Of a stretch of 64,000 bases of DNA, positions 1 through 12,777 are shown one piece after another. The position numbers and the translations under genes are program-made. The stretch's first letter is position 1, and each line of letters opens with the position of its first letter. The DNA is from Epiperipatus broadwayi (taxonomy: Eukaryota; Onychophora; Udeonychophora; Euonychophora; Peripatidae): the NCBI GenBank assembly GCA_028023455.1, contig JAQFVV010006222.1, forward strand, positions 248,001-312,000. Direction: 5' to 3'. The notes under the pieces were generated by a model, which saw nothing but the letters and a program-made list of their open reading frames with translations, was not told the DNA's origin and ran no database searches.

Positions 1-249
1 TATGTTTTCATAAACATATTTTACCTTTATCACACACACACACAAAATCTTTTATTCACCTTCCAAATTAGTAATTTATAAACATTTAACATTTATTTCT
101 CTAAATAAAAGGTTGCCTGAAAATAAAAATAACAAAATTCTAAATTGCTTTTAATCCATCTAAAATTTTTATAAATTATTTATATTGGATATAATAAAAA
201 AATAAGAATGATTTAATTTGCTTATACTGAATGTTTCTTATGTATGTAG

Positions 250-497
250 GTAGAGGGATTTGACTTTAGGATTTTTCATTTTATATTCGTTCCCTTCTCT
301 ATTTCAAACAACCAACAATGTACATGACAACACACATGGGAAAAATGTAAAGAATTCCGAATATATGTATTTCGTGCAGAATCAGCACTCATCAAATAGG
401 CCAGATCATAATCTCGCACACATATATACAATCAGCGCTCGGTTTATATTAAGATAGCAATTTCTTAAACTTTACTGGACAAACTTCAATTTTCTTA
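250..497 (-). repeat. Diverged copy of the tRNA-like SINE family
   Basis: This stretch shares ordered short blocks with the clearer copies at 23.66 and 25.59 kb: an 'acatgacaacacacatg' block, 'cagcactcatc', 'aatcagcgctcggttta', 'attaagatagcaa' and 'ggacaaacttcaat'. It lies in the same orientation as those two, which is the minus strand if the tRNA-like head is taken as the 5' end. The head (B-box-like 'agggatttgactt') is poorly preserved. A short open frame crosses it but has no protein-like features and is incidental. Confidence 0.5.
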
Positions 498-520
498 CCT
501 TTTCAACTAAATAAATTTAT

Positions 521-2046
521 TTAAGTTAGAAAGAAATCATTTAATATACATGTGTAATTTTATATATTTATCACATACATAGATATTCACAAATAACTGA
601 CACAAGATAATTAACATATTGTCTATATACACCTGGAATTGAAATTCACCATAGAATAATTTAATAAATAATTAATTTTCTTTCTTTTCCATTTTTTTAA
701 TGGTTTTTTCTTAATTCTCTCTCTATTTACAATTATTCTGTTTTTGCATACGCGACACTATGAAGTAACTACTTCAATACATATTACGTATATTATAATA
801 ACAACAAAAATAAAATGTATTCTGATATATTATAAACGATAGTTTATTTACAAGTTTTTAATGGCTTATGACTTCTGTATTCACATATTAAATCAGATAT
901 AAAACAATAACAATTAATAATTAAAAGTAACTTTATTCATAGTATTTATTTGAAAAAAAAAAAAAAAACTGTCATGGAATAATTTAACCTTACTTGAAGA
1001 ATAATTTGATTTTAAAATAAAATGAGCTTGAATACGTATTCAATGTTATGAAGATTTATATTTTAAAGCTGCAACTGTGTGGGTTTTTAATTTCAATAAA
1101 ATAGCAGAGATTCATATAAATAATTCAGAATTTTATATTATAAAAAAGTCATCATTTAAAAAGAAATAAAATCAAACAATTTAACATTTTTTTTAAAAAG
1201 CCAAGTATTAAAAGTATATAAAAATAGAATAGTGAATGATTAATTGCAAAAACATTTATAAATGAAATTCATTTGTCATAGTTTTTAAAAGTAACTAGAC
1301 ATTGTATTTTGAAACTAACAAAACAATATTACAAAGGATTTTCTATCTTATACAAAATTAAAATAACTTAAAAATTCAAAGATTAGTATTTATTATTAAA
1401 ATTATACAGTATAGTTACACAGCCATATATATTAACAATGATATTTTATGTGTAGAAACATCCATTTTATTTAGAGACTATAAAAAAAAAAAGAATAGGC
1501 AAATGATAATGAAATAAATGATGACCATATCAAATAAAAATAAACCAATTTTATTTTTAAAAAATAGCAGACACTTTCTAGGAGAGAGAAAAATAAAATA
1601 TAAATAACCGATCAAAAACAAAACTAATAATAAAAACAAAAAAATATACAAAAGAATAGGATATGGAAATTATAATGACAAAAATAAGTCTTCAGCAGCA
1701 GTCAATTGTAAATGAGTATGGCCACAGTAATTTCAGAACTAAAACCACAAACAGCCAATAAAAAACTAAAGATGGGCATCACAGTAATAACATTGGCCAA
1801 TATATTTAGTATATAACCCTAAAAAACCAGAATTGTTTTTAAAGACTAAAATGTTTTAATTACGAATTCTTGGGATAGAAGTTATTTTTAAATGCTAATA
1901 GCACTGTAATTGTAAAGTTTATTAGTTATGACCTTAAGAAACAATTTGTGCTAGTAAGTAATTATGTCTTATTGACTCTTAATTACAACCTCATTTATAA
2001 AATCACAGTGTGAATGCATCCAAGTTTAAAATAATTATGCCCTCTA

Positions 2047-2093
<47 letters not shown>

Positions 2094-2868
2094 GTTAATC
2101 CATATGTAAATAAAATGCAAAATATTAGAATTGGTAATTGGTCATCACTAATATAAAAAAAATATTCTCATTTAAACTTAATACATATATATTTAATAAA
2201 AATAATTATTTACAGCTAAAAAGCAATTACAAAAACTGTTATATGATTTGTAAATCATTTACAGCAATCTACACTTTACAATATCAAACAAATGGATATT
2301 GAGAGGTTCTATATTGAAACAAACAAACAAAATCCAATATTACATACATTTATTATTTAAATCATTTATTTAATTTCATGTATAGAAAAACAAATTAATA
2401 TTGTTTGTTATCTTCAAAAATAATGTTTAGTTTTTAAAAATTATCAATATATATGGGTGTGTTTAAAATTAACCATTATTCTACTTTATACAATTTTAAT
2501 TTGTAGTTTTTATTTTATAAATATTAATAAAAAGATATCTAAGAAAATTTTGTTGTTTAGATAATTTCATTAATATATTTTATTCCTAAATAATACATGC
2601 AGAATAAATATTAAATAAAAATAGTGGCAATGTTCAATATGCATTTACTGCATTTCTAAAGCCGTTCAATTCAAGGAGCAGGATTGATTAAACCTTCTCA
2701 CCCAAAACTAATATTCTAATAGTTTACCAAACAAAAAAATTTCTCATCAAAACAAAAAAAAGTAAACTTTTAAGGATTAGTTGATTTTCTATAAGCATCA
2801 TATTTATTCTATGAAACATATTGGTAATAAACATCACATGATGACCACTTCTTATGCTTGTGTATAAC
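521..2868. other. AT-rich non-coding DNA
   Basis: No coding potential or recognised element. The stretch holds poly(A)/poly(T) runs and a (TA)n microsatellite at about 2050-2090. Nothing else is supportable. Confidence 0.6.
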
Positions 2869-3146
2869 TTTTAAAACAGGCAAAACTCACTATATGTATT
2901 GCCACACACAGAAAGCTAGAGTAATCAATGGATGCCAGAAGGCTTGTGCATAAAATCCCTATCTAGTGCCTACTCATTCAATATCCCCAGACGAAGGCCA
3001 CAAGCCAGAAACTAGTCTGGGGATATTGGATGGGTAGGCACTAGATAGTAGATAGAGGATTTTATGCACTAGCCTTCTGGCATCCATTGATTACTCTAGC
3101 TTGCTGTGTGTGGCAATACACATAGTGAGTTTTTTCTGTTTTAAAA
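2869..3146. repeat. Long hairpin (inverted-repeat) element
   Basis: Two arms of about 124 and 132 bases, 2869-2992 and 3015-3146, are reverse complements with few differences, around a 22-base loop. The outer ends pair as 'ttttaaaacag' with 'ctgttttaaaa' and the inner ends as 'atatccccagac' with 'gtctggggatat'. The arms differ by a short duplication ('tagatagta') in the right arm. A single-armed relative lies at about 56.40-56.60 kb and a fragment at 15.66 kb, so this is a dispersed repeat that became palindromic here, or a foldback MITE. No protein is encoded. Confidence 0.8.
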
Positions 3147-3624
3147 CATATAGGTACTTGTGAGTTTTCCTGTAAACCATGATGAAGCCCATATTTTTTT
3201 TTGTAAATCAACAGTTTTGGAGGCCCTAAAAAATGTTTACAAAAAAAGGCCTCTTAGAAAATATTATATTTAATATTTACATTTTATTTTTTTATTACTA
3301 TTATTTAAAAAAAATCACTATGGAAAAATTAATTACAATATTTACAGTTTATTTTCTTGTTTCTTGGATTAATTTATTAAAATAAAAAAATAAAAATAAA
3401 ATATTTACACTTCATTCATGTTGGATACATGCAATCATATGATTATTAGTACACACTTTTCAGGAAGGAATGATACTGTACCTTTGAAAATAGTTCACTG
3501 CATCACATTCTGTGACCGGAAAGTCCCAAATTTATTTATCAAAAAAAAAAAAAAATACTGAATAGAACCAAAGTATGATAATATTAAAAACATTCTCATA
3601 ACTTTACACATTATAACATAAGTA
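3147..3624. other. AT-rich non-coding DNA
   Basis: Between the hairpin repeat and the DNA transposon. Contains poly(A) tracts and no recognisable gene. Confidence 0.5.
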
Positions 3625-4497
3625 CACCTGGGTCTCTTTTTACGCGGACTTATTTAACACAATTTTGAAGTTATGCGATTCGTGTTTCACCGGAAGTCGA
3701 TTTCCGATAAAGCGCTATTACTTTAAATAATAAATTTCACGCTCTTACGTTATATTGAAAGTAATAGCACATTATTGGAATTCGACTTTCATCTTAGTAA
3801 TTTCAATATTTTCAGTGCTTTATAATAGTAAGATTTTATGCAATAATGAAATTAAAATCATGATTTCCACATTTTATGTATACACATATTAAATTTTACA
3901 AGATTATAATGTAAATTTGTTCAAACAATGTGTGTGTTAATTTTGCATTTTAAATCACATTCTGTTTTTGCTTTTTAAAAAAGAATGTAATCAATTATTA
4001 TTTTCTTATTAATGACACTAATCATTAATGTGCTCTTAAATTCCAATGAGAGCTAAATGGTTGTATGTCTGGATATTGCGAGCTTCGTAAACAATTAATA
4101 AAATCATCGTCTCAAAGATTAATTACTAATTATGTTGTCACCAGAAAATCATAATAATTAAAACGTGTATAAAAAAATGTAAATTACTGTACTGTAAATT
4201 ATGCATAAAAATATATTATTTTGAATAAAATTAAATATTATACTTAAAAAAAGTTTGTCTTGTATCAATTTTTTTCAACTTTGAAATTTTTTATTAGTCA
4301 TATTTTATTTCCTTATTTTTTTTTTTTTGCGCAAATTTTAAAGTAATTTTACATTGGTGCTTTGCTTTTACGCGAATTTTGAAAAATCACAGACCGTATC
4401 CTCCCTTTTTCAATGTAAGTTACATCTATTTTTGCGCGATTTTGTTTGCGCGTGTTTTCTGAGGAACCTATCTATCTCGTAAAACGAGACCCAAGTG
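3625..4497 (+). mobile_element. pogo/CENP-B-like DNA transposon, non-autonomous, copy 1
   Basis: An 873 bp element has terminal inverted repeats: the left end reads CACCTGGGTCTCTTTTTACG and the right end, reverse-complemented, reads CACTTGGGTCTCGTTTTACG. It is flanked on both sides by TA, the target duplication of the Tc1/mariner/pogo superfamily. The subterminal sequence is shared with an inverted copy at 29.55-30.71 kb. The interior keeps a short decayed stretch resembling a transposase C-terminus, so the element is a deletion derivative that would need a transposase in trans. It contains more CpG than its surroundings. Confidence 0.8.
4000..4152 (+). pseudogene. Transposase C-terminal remnant (pogo/CENP-B-like)
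   Basis: The plus strand reads, with one in-frame stop after 'NDTNH' and another before 'ELNGCMSGY', into 'KQLIKSSSQRLITNYVV'. The same peptide is read from copy 2 at 30 kb. A polar segment ending in a 'kQ..ItdFf'-like motif is usual at the C-terminus of CENP-B/tigger/jerky-type transposases, and 'SSQRLITNYV' fits it. The DNA-binding and DDE catalytic parts are absent, so this cannot encode an enzyme. Assignment to pogo rests on this motif plus the TA target duplications. Confidence 0.5.
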
Positions 4498-4499
4498 TA

Positions 4500-5889
4500 A
4501 ATAATAAAAAAGTTCAAATAAAAATTCTTAATGAAATTTATCAGAATTTATTATTTTTTTCCAATTTAACAATTCATTTATTAATTTTGTTTTAGTTTCA
4601 TGATTAATAAATTTTTGGTACATTATAGGTCCTTGAAGCTGTACATTTATCAAAAATGCAGGCTGCCATCTTGGTTTACGGGAAAACTCACAAGTCCAAC
4701 ATATGTAATGTAAGAACTGATTAGCTAGATCTTTTAAAGTGATGTCTTTACAATTTAGTTATTGAATTTTTTTTTTTAATTTCTAGGTCACATTAAATTT
4801 CCAACTTTTTATTTGATCAAATTTACCTTTATTTTTTATTATATTTTCAATAATTTTAAAGTATTTTTAAAAATATTTGTCGAAAATAAAAATTATTCTT
4901 AAAAATATTATTTCAACATTGCAAACATAGAACAAAAAATAAACTGAAATAGATAATAAGATTAATAAGAACAATATTTTTCCTCTATTAGATGATTACC
5001 ACAATATATAAAATTAAATATATAAATATATATTTTAAGTCACAACCATATATATATATTAACTTTAGTAATTTTATATATAGAAACACTCATTTTATTT
5101 ACACACTATGGAAAAAAGTATAGACATATAATAATGAAATGGTGATTATATCAAATAATAATTGTAGGTGAATTACTTAAAACCAAAATTCTATTTAAAA
5201 TTTAAAAATCTATTTAAAGTTTTAAAAAAATCATTAAAATAATTCTGATATAGCTGACATGATTGCATTCTTGTTGATCCAATTACAACTTATGACTTAT
5301 TACTGATTTATCTTGATTCATCTTCTAAAAGTATATATTTTCAAATATAATCTGAATTTGATAAGATTATTCTTTTGAAATAATAAATATTGCAAATACA
5401 TTTTGTGAAAAAAATCATAAATATGTAAACAATCCATGGGAAATATATGTTTACATTTTCAAAATCAAATACAAAATAATGGTCAAAAGCTCTCACAAGT
5501 GCTCTCGTGTAGAGAGAATGAGGAATTACTAATTAGTGTCATGGTGGGCTGGTTGTCAGCTCTTAAGTAATAGGCTTTATTGGAAAATACTAACATTTTG
5601 AGATTTTTTTAAAATTAATAAATCAATATTATTTTACTTTCAGGTTTTGCCATCAAGTGGGTGCAAAATCAACTAGATAGCATTAAAGATAGCGATAAAA
5701 AAATGAGTGAAAATCAAAACAACTTCCAGTAACATTACACATTCCATTCTGAGTACAAAAATATCACTGAATTGAATAATTTGCAAGTATATGTAATGAG
5801 AAAATTGATTGATTGGATTATAGAAAATTATTACAATAGTTAAGATATACATACATATGTATTAAACTTAATGTATTACACCTAATATA
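4500..5889. other. AT-rich non-coding DNA
   Basis: No gene-like signal. The sequence has the same base composition as the flanks and no long open frame. Confidence 0.5.
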
Positions 5890-8385
5890 TATATATTGAA
5901 ACAGACAGATCGAAGAACCGATCTTCGTTTCATGTGTTTTTAAGTACGGTAATTCGAACTACTATCCGCCCGCAGTGAGATTTGTCTATTTTCAGTCATA
6001 ATAAAAAAATTAGTTATATATATTATGTTTTGTAAATAAATATGTAAGGTTCCGTATATAAATGTCACAAACCATGAAATAATATTTGTGTGTGCGTGGT
6101 TTGTGAATTTGTATCAATTTAATTTAAAGTTCATTGCGGGCGTATTTGTTTAAATTTTAGCTTTTTGTAAAATTATACAAAGTCGTTTAAAAATACTGAT
6201 CAAAAGTCACATTCCTTTGATCAGTGTTTTTAATTAAAATCTAAATTACAAAATGTACAGAGTAATTAAATTGTATTCGAAATTAGTTAAGGAATTTATA
6301 TGTGTAATTACTGAGTCAATTTAAAAATTGCGTATTAAAGTAAAAGATTGCTGGAAACGGAACAATAAAAAGGATAATTGAGATTGTATGGTCAAGCTGA
6401 ATGGCTGGAGGCTGGAAAAAGTAGGCGGAGCCTAAAAACAAAAATCAGGCGGAAAGGTCAACTGTGAGGATCTTAGAGAAAAACGAACATTCTAACGTTT
6501 GAGGTCTTTGAGAGAGGTAATCTCAAGACAGCACAGCAGTTGAGAGTAATTCAAACAAATTTGTTAAGAAGTTCACCGGTAAACCGCAATGTTGATGGGC
6601 TAAGTGCCAGGAGCTGGTCTCTGCCCTGCCAATTTGGATCTTCGTGCCGCTGACTGATCATGTGTTATGTGCTTCATAATTTCCAGCTTCCAATCTCCAA
6701 ATTGACAATGCCTTGCAAATAACTTTCAAAATGCGCGCCTACGTTCAGTCGGAAATATAAATCGTAAGAAGCCAAGCCGGATGAAGAAAGAAGGGTAACT
6801 GTGTTACATGAACTTTTAACTTTCTCCCGAGCTTAATGTTATCAATCAAATAAATGACATGTAAGTTTTTATCTTGTTTATAATGATACTGTTTAACCTG
6901 TCAGTAAATTTTCTTTTCTTTTAATCCTCCGCTCTAGTCTTTAGAAATAATTCATAAAAATTGTAATTAATAGTAATAATAATTCAAATGAATGCATTTA
7001 TATTTTTTTTGTTGCTTATTCCATAAACAAACGATGCCAATAGTAATATTTCCCAACTCTGTGTAAAACTAGTGTATAATGATGATTAAGTTATTTACAA
7101 GTAATTCCGTTTTCTGAATTAAATATTCTTTCATATTCCGAGTTGGTAAATGTTAACTCACTTTATTATTTTATGTTAAGTTGTCATATAATTGTAATCT
7201 AAGGTTCAATCTTAAATATATAAAATGATTTCCGAGTATTATATTAATGTCATATATGAAATAAGAAATAACTCACTGTATAATTTGATACTATCGCTAC
7301 CGCCTGTCAACCTGGAGGGTTAGGGGTTTCAGAGTAAAATTAATTAATTATTGTTTTCACGGTCAGTTTAATTCCGCTATGTTTTATTGGGATAAGGAGC
7401 TCAGCCTGTGGCGTAGAAATAGACGAATAGATTCCAGGTTTTGTATAATTTCTTTTAAAAATCCACTTCAAGTACTCGTCCTTCATGTTTGTAGCAATGC
7501 CTTCTCTTCGCTGAATTTAGCGTCTCGCCATACTACCATTGGGGAAAGAAAGCAGTTTCTTTCCCAGGTAATCTCTTGGATCACCGGGTTTCGAAATGAT
7601 CCCGGCTGGTTGTAGTGTCCCGGATCTACTTGGGGGCATTAAGCCTTGTCAAAGTACAAGCCGCCCGGTATTCCGTTGATGCACCGCAAGTGATTACTGT
7701 AGGGCTCTTGAATCCAGGCAACCACCCGTACATCTATCTCCTATGTTGTATTTATATAAAATCTCCTCCAACTGTTCGTCTACGTAACGGCTCGAGTCTA
7801 TTCGAATAAAATAAGTTAATAAATAATCTTTAGATAAATATTTTTTCAATGCTCAAATACTCTGATTCTCTTAGCCACCCCTCAATCATTTAACTACACA
7901 TCTATTGGCATGAGAGTGTTCACCAGATAAAATGATTACTAAGGACTAGTAGCCAAATACAAGAGGATTCATGAAAGTCTTACCGTACTGTTGAATACTA
8001 TGTTTATATGCTTATATTTCTATTTTCTTATTAAACAATTTATTTAATATAATTTTGTGTCCTCCACCTTATTACTCTCCAAGTCTATTTAACCATTTTC
8101 TGTCTGTATTGGCAACTTAAATATATACGTTACATGAATGACCGTTCCAGTATCTAGAGTCTAATAAATCCACATATCACTAACTGTAAGAATTTAGTCT
8201 ATGTTCTGAGCTGAGCTAGAAAAGGGATAACCCCGTGCTGTTATAAAGTCATCATCGGTTGGTCATACCGGGGTTTGGGTTTGAATTTAGTTGGCGTTTT
8301 GGAATTTATTCTTAAACGTGGACTGGGTTTGAACTCGGGTACTGTGTATGAGTAAGCGTGGTGGATTTATACCGGTACAATATAT
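5890..8385. other. CpG-bearing segment between TA microsatellites; unidentified
   Basis: This ~2.5 kb differs from the surrounding DNA. It contains many CpG dinucleotides and GC-richer blocks, notably 6.40-6.80, 7.30-7.80 and 8.22-8.38 kb, and is bracketed by (TA)n at both ends. It opens with a short hairpin built on 'gatcgaagaaccgatcttcg'. Two short adjacent frames at 7379-7615 and 7615-7809 match nothing I recognise. It could be a decayed retroelement, a promoter/first exon that has kept CpG, or an unclassified insertion. No function is assigned. Confidence 0.45.
7611..8379 (-). repeat. Possible solo LTR (speculative)
   Basis: Read on the minus strand, this 769 bp begins TGTACCGG next to a (TA)n tract and ends CACTACA. 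That gives TG...CA ends with a short terminal inversion (TGTA...TACA) and an LTR-like length. No matching second LTR, primer-binding site or recognisable gag/pol was found, and the window alone does not decide between an LTR and chance. Confidence 0.2.
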
Positions 8386-8389
8386 ATAT

Positions 8390-11300
8390 ATATGATTTCT
8401 TATACTTATGTTTATTAATGGAAATTCAGTAATAGTATGTTTGTAAAATGTAACAAACATCATTTCATGATTCTAATTAATGTTAATTACAAATAACTTG
8501 TAAAAATTTAGCGAAGTTAAAAGTGATTAGCTACAATATATATTAGTGAATGTTGCTTAGACTTTTACAATTATAAAATTAAAAGATTTAAAATTTTCTA
8601 TCATTTTTGTTCATAAAACATGATAATTAATTATTCAAATATACTATGCATAATTTTAATTCTATTTACTTTTTTTCATTTTATTTAGGTTATTGTTAAA
8701 AACTGGTCAAAATCAATCATTAATAATTTCTTCAGGACTTTTCGTCTATTGTGTTAATCATACTTAATGTGAATTTGTTGAAAATTGTTTTACACTACAT
8801 TAAAAAAAGCAGGCACTATGATTTCAAGATTGGAAATTAACAATATCATCATCACTGCATTGAGAATTATAGCTTTGACTTCCTTCTACTATCATTTTTC
8901 TAAGATTAGTAATCAACATAAATCACAGTAAAATGTTCAAACAAATCTCAATGATTTCTACATTATGTTTTATAATGAGACTATTATTCCAAGATGGGGC
9001 CTGGCTATTTTGGATCTATCCTGAAACACTCATTAATTACTCATAATTACAGAGATGCTTTAGAATGAAAACAAAAATAGTATTGCTTCCAAATGAAACT
9101 TAGATGCAAATGAAAGAAATCATTTTATGCTTCATTTCTATATTATCATTCCTTACCTTTCCATACATGTTACAGTGCTAGAATGATAAGTTCTGGAGAT
9201 CAACATCCATCAACTATTATTCCAGCAGTATCATTTTTATGACTCAAACTTTTTATAAATTCCTGAGCAATAAACCATTCCATTATATTTCACAATTTTG
9301 ATTTTTCACTTTTTTTTCCTATTTTATAAAATTCAGTAATTTTCTGTAAGTTCTTATAAATTTATTATAATGTATTATCAAAACAATTACATTCAATTTC
9401 ATGGGATTTTAAAATAATATTTGTTGAAAATCATATAATCAAAAGCTTTTCATGATTACTAAAAGCAAAGTTTAATAAATGTGTGCAATCCCTGAATTTT
9501 TGAAGTGATTCATTTTATTAGCTCACAGTAAAATAAAATTCATTTCTAAAAACAATCAGTTTCTTTGTTTGAAATAATTTGGCATTTTATTTTTTTGTTT
9601 CTAATCACATAAAAGTACTGCAGAGTATTTATAATTACCAAAAGGTTCTGAACTTCCTAAAAACTCTTCCTATTGCCATTTTGTAAACAGCAATAAAAAT
9701 ACAAGCACGATTCAAATTGTTAAAAAAAAAAAAAAATTCATTTAAATAGCTTGCAAAATAAAGAGATATAATTTTCAATTATTAATGGCCAGTTTTAAAC
9801 ATTCCGCTATTTTCTATATTTCCCATTAATCCTATTTGAAATTGCATATACAATTCCAGTTAAAGATATTCAAAATCAAAACTTCACTCATCATGTAGTT
9901 AATAATGTATGTCTCTTCCATGTCCAAGACTAGTAATATCTTGAGTACTTTTTCAAGATAAAAGCACATTTTAAAATTTTACTTTCAAGTGAACAAACCA
10001 TATACAATCTAATGAGCCATCTAATCTGATAGGTAAAGAATATCCAAATATTATTAGCTGCAAAGAAAAGATCTTAAGTTATTCTGGGTTGATCATGTAA
10101 GTGCCACTATCCTGATTGCAAAAATAAGCAATATGATTATAACATAATAGTTTTATCACTTGTAAGCAAAGTTCCATACTCCTATGGACACAAAGATTAG
10201 TATTTATCATTACCTACTTACAATTAGATAAAAATGCTTAAACTTTCATTTAAAAGCTGTTTATTCTTAAATTGATTTTATTATGAAACAATGGACTTTT
10301 TTCTCTATACTCTCACTTGAAAAACAAACTCAATGTACACATTTTTATAAGTAATTTTATTTCATTAATCATTTTCTATTTTGAACATAAATCTTGGATA
10401 ATTTTCCCATTTCTTTCAGCAGCTTTGCTGGAACATCACATATTAGATGACTCAACAAAGTATCCACAATGTGTTATTCTAAAATAAACTTTTAGACATT
10501 TTCTGAAAAGTTTCTGAGAAATGATGCTGGACATATGGATTTGACCCTCATTTTCTCAATTGGTATTCCTTAACTTAAATATTACAAACACACTTCTGAA
10601 TTACATTTAGAATGCTCACACTAGTTTATTTCTCCGTGCTCATAAGTTTTTATTAGTCTATCCCTTCCTAGTTTTATGTCAAACTATTTCTGATAACTTT
10701 ACAAGTTTATGATATCGCTTGTATTAAAATTATAGATAACTGTTACACTGAAATTATTATTTTTACTTCATTATTTACTAAAGATAAAATCAATTTCATT
10801 TTTTTCTTATGGGTCAATCTATTTTGGATATTTTTTCCTGCTCATCATTATCATTAATAGATAATATCAAACTGATATTCCTGGAAATGATATATGTATA
10901 GCATTTTCCAGAAAGAACTATCAACTGATTATTTTCTCAGGTTGAATCAAAGACACATTCTTAATTGTGATGATGACATTTATGTAATTCACTGTTACTA
11001 ATATTTTATTTAACATCCAATATTGGTAAGCATTCCACATTTGTACATCAAACAACAATTCAAGTTTAATGTGAAAGAGTATCAGCCTATTCACATATAT
11101 TTCTGTTTTATCTATCTTCAAAAGCCTTTATTAAAACTACAATTCAAAAACATCAACATTTTTCATATAGTTTTTTTGTTTCAGTATCTAGCTTTCACAT
11201 TTATAAAGAATCAATGGAACATTACACAATTCTGAACTACATTTTTAAAGCCATATCTTTGGCTTTCCCATTGTAATTCCATCCAGAGTAAGTGACAAAA

Positions 11301-12650
11301 GATTTCTCAGTTACAGAACTCTTTATAATGTTGATGAATAGTATAAATAAGCAAAAACTGTCAAGGTATTTTTAAATCTTCTTTAACAATTTTGAAAACA
11401 ATTCCTTTAACTTATAATTCTGATATTATTATCTAAACAACAATATTTATTAATAATGTTCAACTTTAAATTTTCATTGATACCAATATCTCATCACAAA
11501 TTTTACACACAATTTATTAACATTAATTATTCCCTCTTTTCTTCCAAAGTGTAAGCTTGTGGTTAAGACCTGTAGAGGTCCTACATTCACATTTTCAAGT
11601 GCACACTCTTGAGGTTTATTGCCTTAGTAAATATTATTTAAATAATTAGCAATAATTTTTTATTAATTCAGTGAAATTGTTTATTCAAATTGATGATATA
11701 AAATAATATTTATATCAAAATTTAAACAAGTATGGCTAATGTGTCTGAAATAACTTTTGTTTTAATAATTTTAATTATCTAATACTTGCATGAAAATATG
11801 TTATAGCAGCATTTTACTTTAAATCCTATTTTTAGACAATTTCCAATGTGTTATTAGAAAAATTCAAGGTTTTATTTACACTTTTTGGAAGTATATTAAA
11901 CAGACATAGATTAGCAAATAAATTATTTCAAGTAGTAGTATTCTCTTCTATTCTTCAGATATTTCTGACCTGACAAGTGACATTAATAGAATGATGAATG
12001 AAGCTGTGGTCTTTAGATTAGTAAAATCTACTTGGAAACGATTCATAAATCTTGCTTTTAAAATGAATGGAGAAATCAGAATTTTTATATGCAAGTGTAT
12101 AAAATTTCTACTGCCCATTACTTTGTCAAAATGGTTTGGTACGAGAAACATCTTAAATTTAATATTCTTAAATCTAAAGGTTGCCAGTTTAATTCTCATG
12201 GCAATACTAACACTGGTGCTCCGTATGGTTTAATTGGTAGAGATATATTCTGGAATGTATGGACTTTGAATTGATACCAATTCTAGTACTTCCAGCACTC
12301 CACTCTAGCAGTCAAAATTCTCATGAATTCCTGAACAATAAAACTAATTGATTATTTATTTTTATTGTTATTAGTCAGACTAACAAACAACACTTAAAGA
12401 AGAGATGACAATACCACTATTCAAAACACTATGTTATATAATAACATACATTATAAATAATAGTTTAATGTATTTGGAAATGTTTAAATAAAGTCTACAA
12501 ACTTTCTAAAAATATTTGAAAAGTAAACTAGAAAGGGAAATAATCCAATAAATAATAACTCTCTAATGGTTATTCATTATTGTTTTTGTCAATACTTATT
12601 TCTTCCCAATAAACCAGTTATCCATTTTTGATTGAATTTCTTCATCTTTT
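8390..12650. other. Non-coding DNA, no element identified
   Basis: A relatively uniform AT-rich stretch with few microsatellites. Short overlapping open frames on both strands near 11.0-11.2 and 11.95-12.27 kb look random. The blocks near 9.24-9.28 and 12.31-12.35 kb share 'attcctgagcaataaa' / 'attcctgaacaataaa', which hints at two relics of one dispersed repeat. Confidence 0.45.
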
Positions 12651-12667
12651 TTTTTTTCATATGTCAT

Positions 12668-12765
12668 AGCATCGGCCAGGAGGCGAACCCGCAACAACCG
12701 TCTACAACCAACTGCTTGATTGCAAGGCAGTTGCACTGACCTCTCGGCTAACAAGCTTGACTTCT
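12668..12765 (-). repeat. tRNA-like sequence, probably a SINE head
   Basis: On the minus strand there is a good Pol III A box, TAGCCGAGAGG, and a B box, GGGTTCGCCTCC, spaced as in a type II tRNA gene with a long variable region. In between, 'actgc...gcagt' can form an anticodon-like stem but with an 11-base loop. The 7-base acceptor arms do not pair, so a functional tRNA is unlikely. It is a degenerate tRNA gene or the Pol III promoter head of a SINE. Confidence 0.5.
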
Positions 12766-12777
12766 TCATCTTCTTTG

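Noticed and set aside
7379-7809. Two adjacent frames that could be exons of a host gene
   Set aside because: No recognisable domain, no splice signals I trust, and start codons unsupported; kept only as part of the CpG-bearing segment.
11948-12274. Overlapping frames on both strands near 12 kb
   Set aside because: Mutually overlapping, hydrophobic/AT-driven composition, no motif; consistent with chance open frames.
12210-12300. tRNA-like 'ggtttaattggtagag' stretch
   Set aside because: Resembles an A box, but no matching B box or cloverleaf could be found at the right distance.
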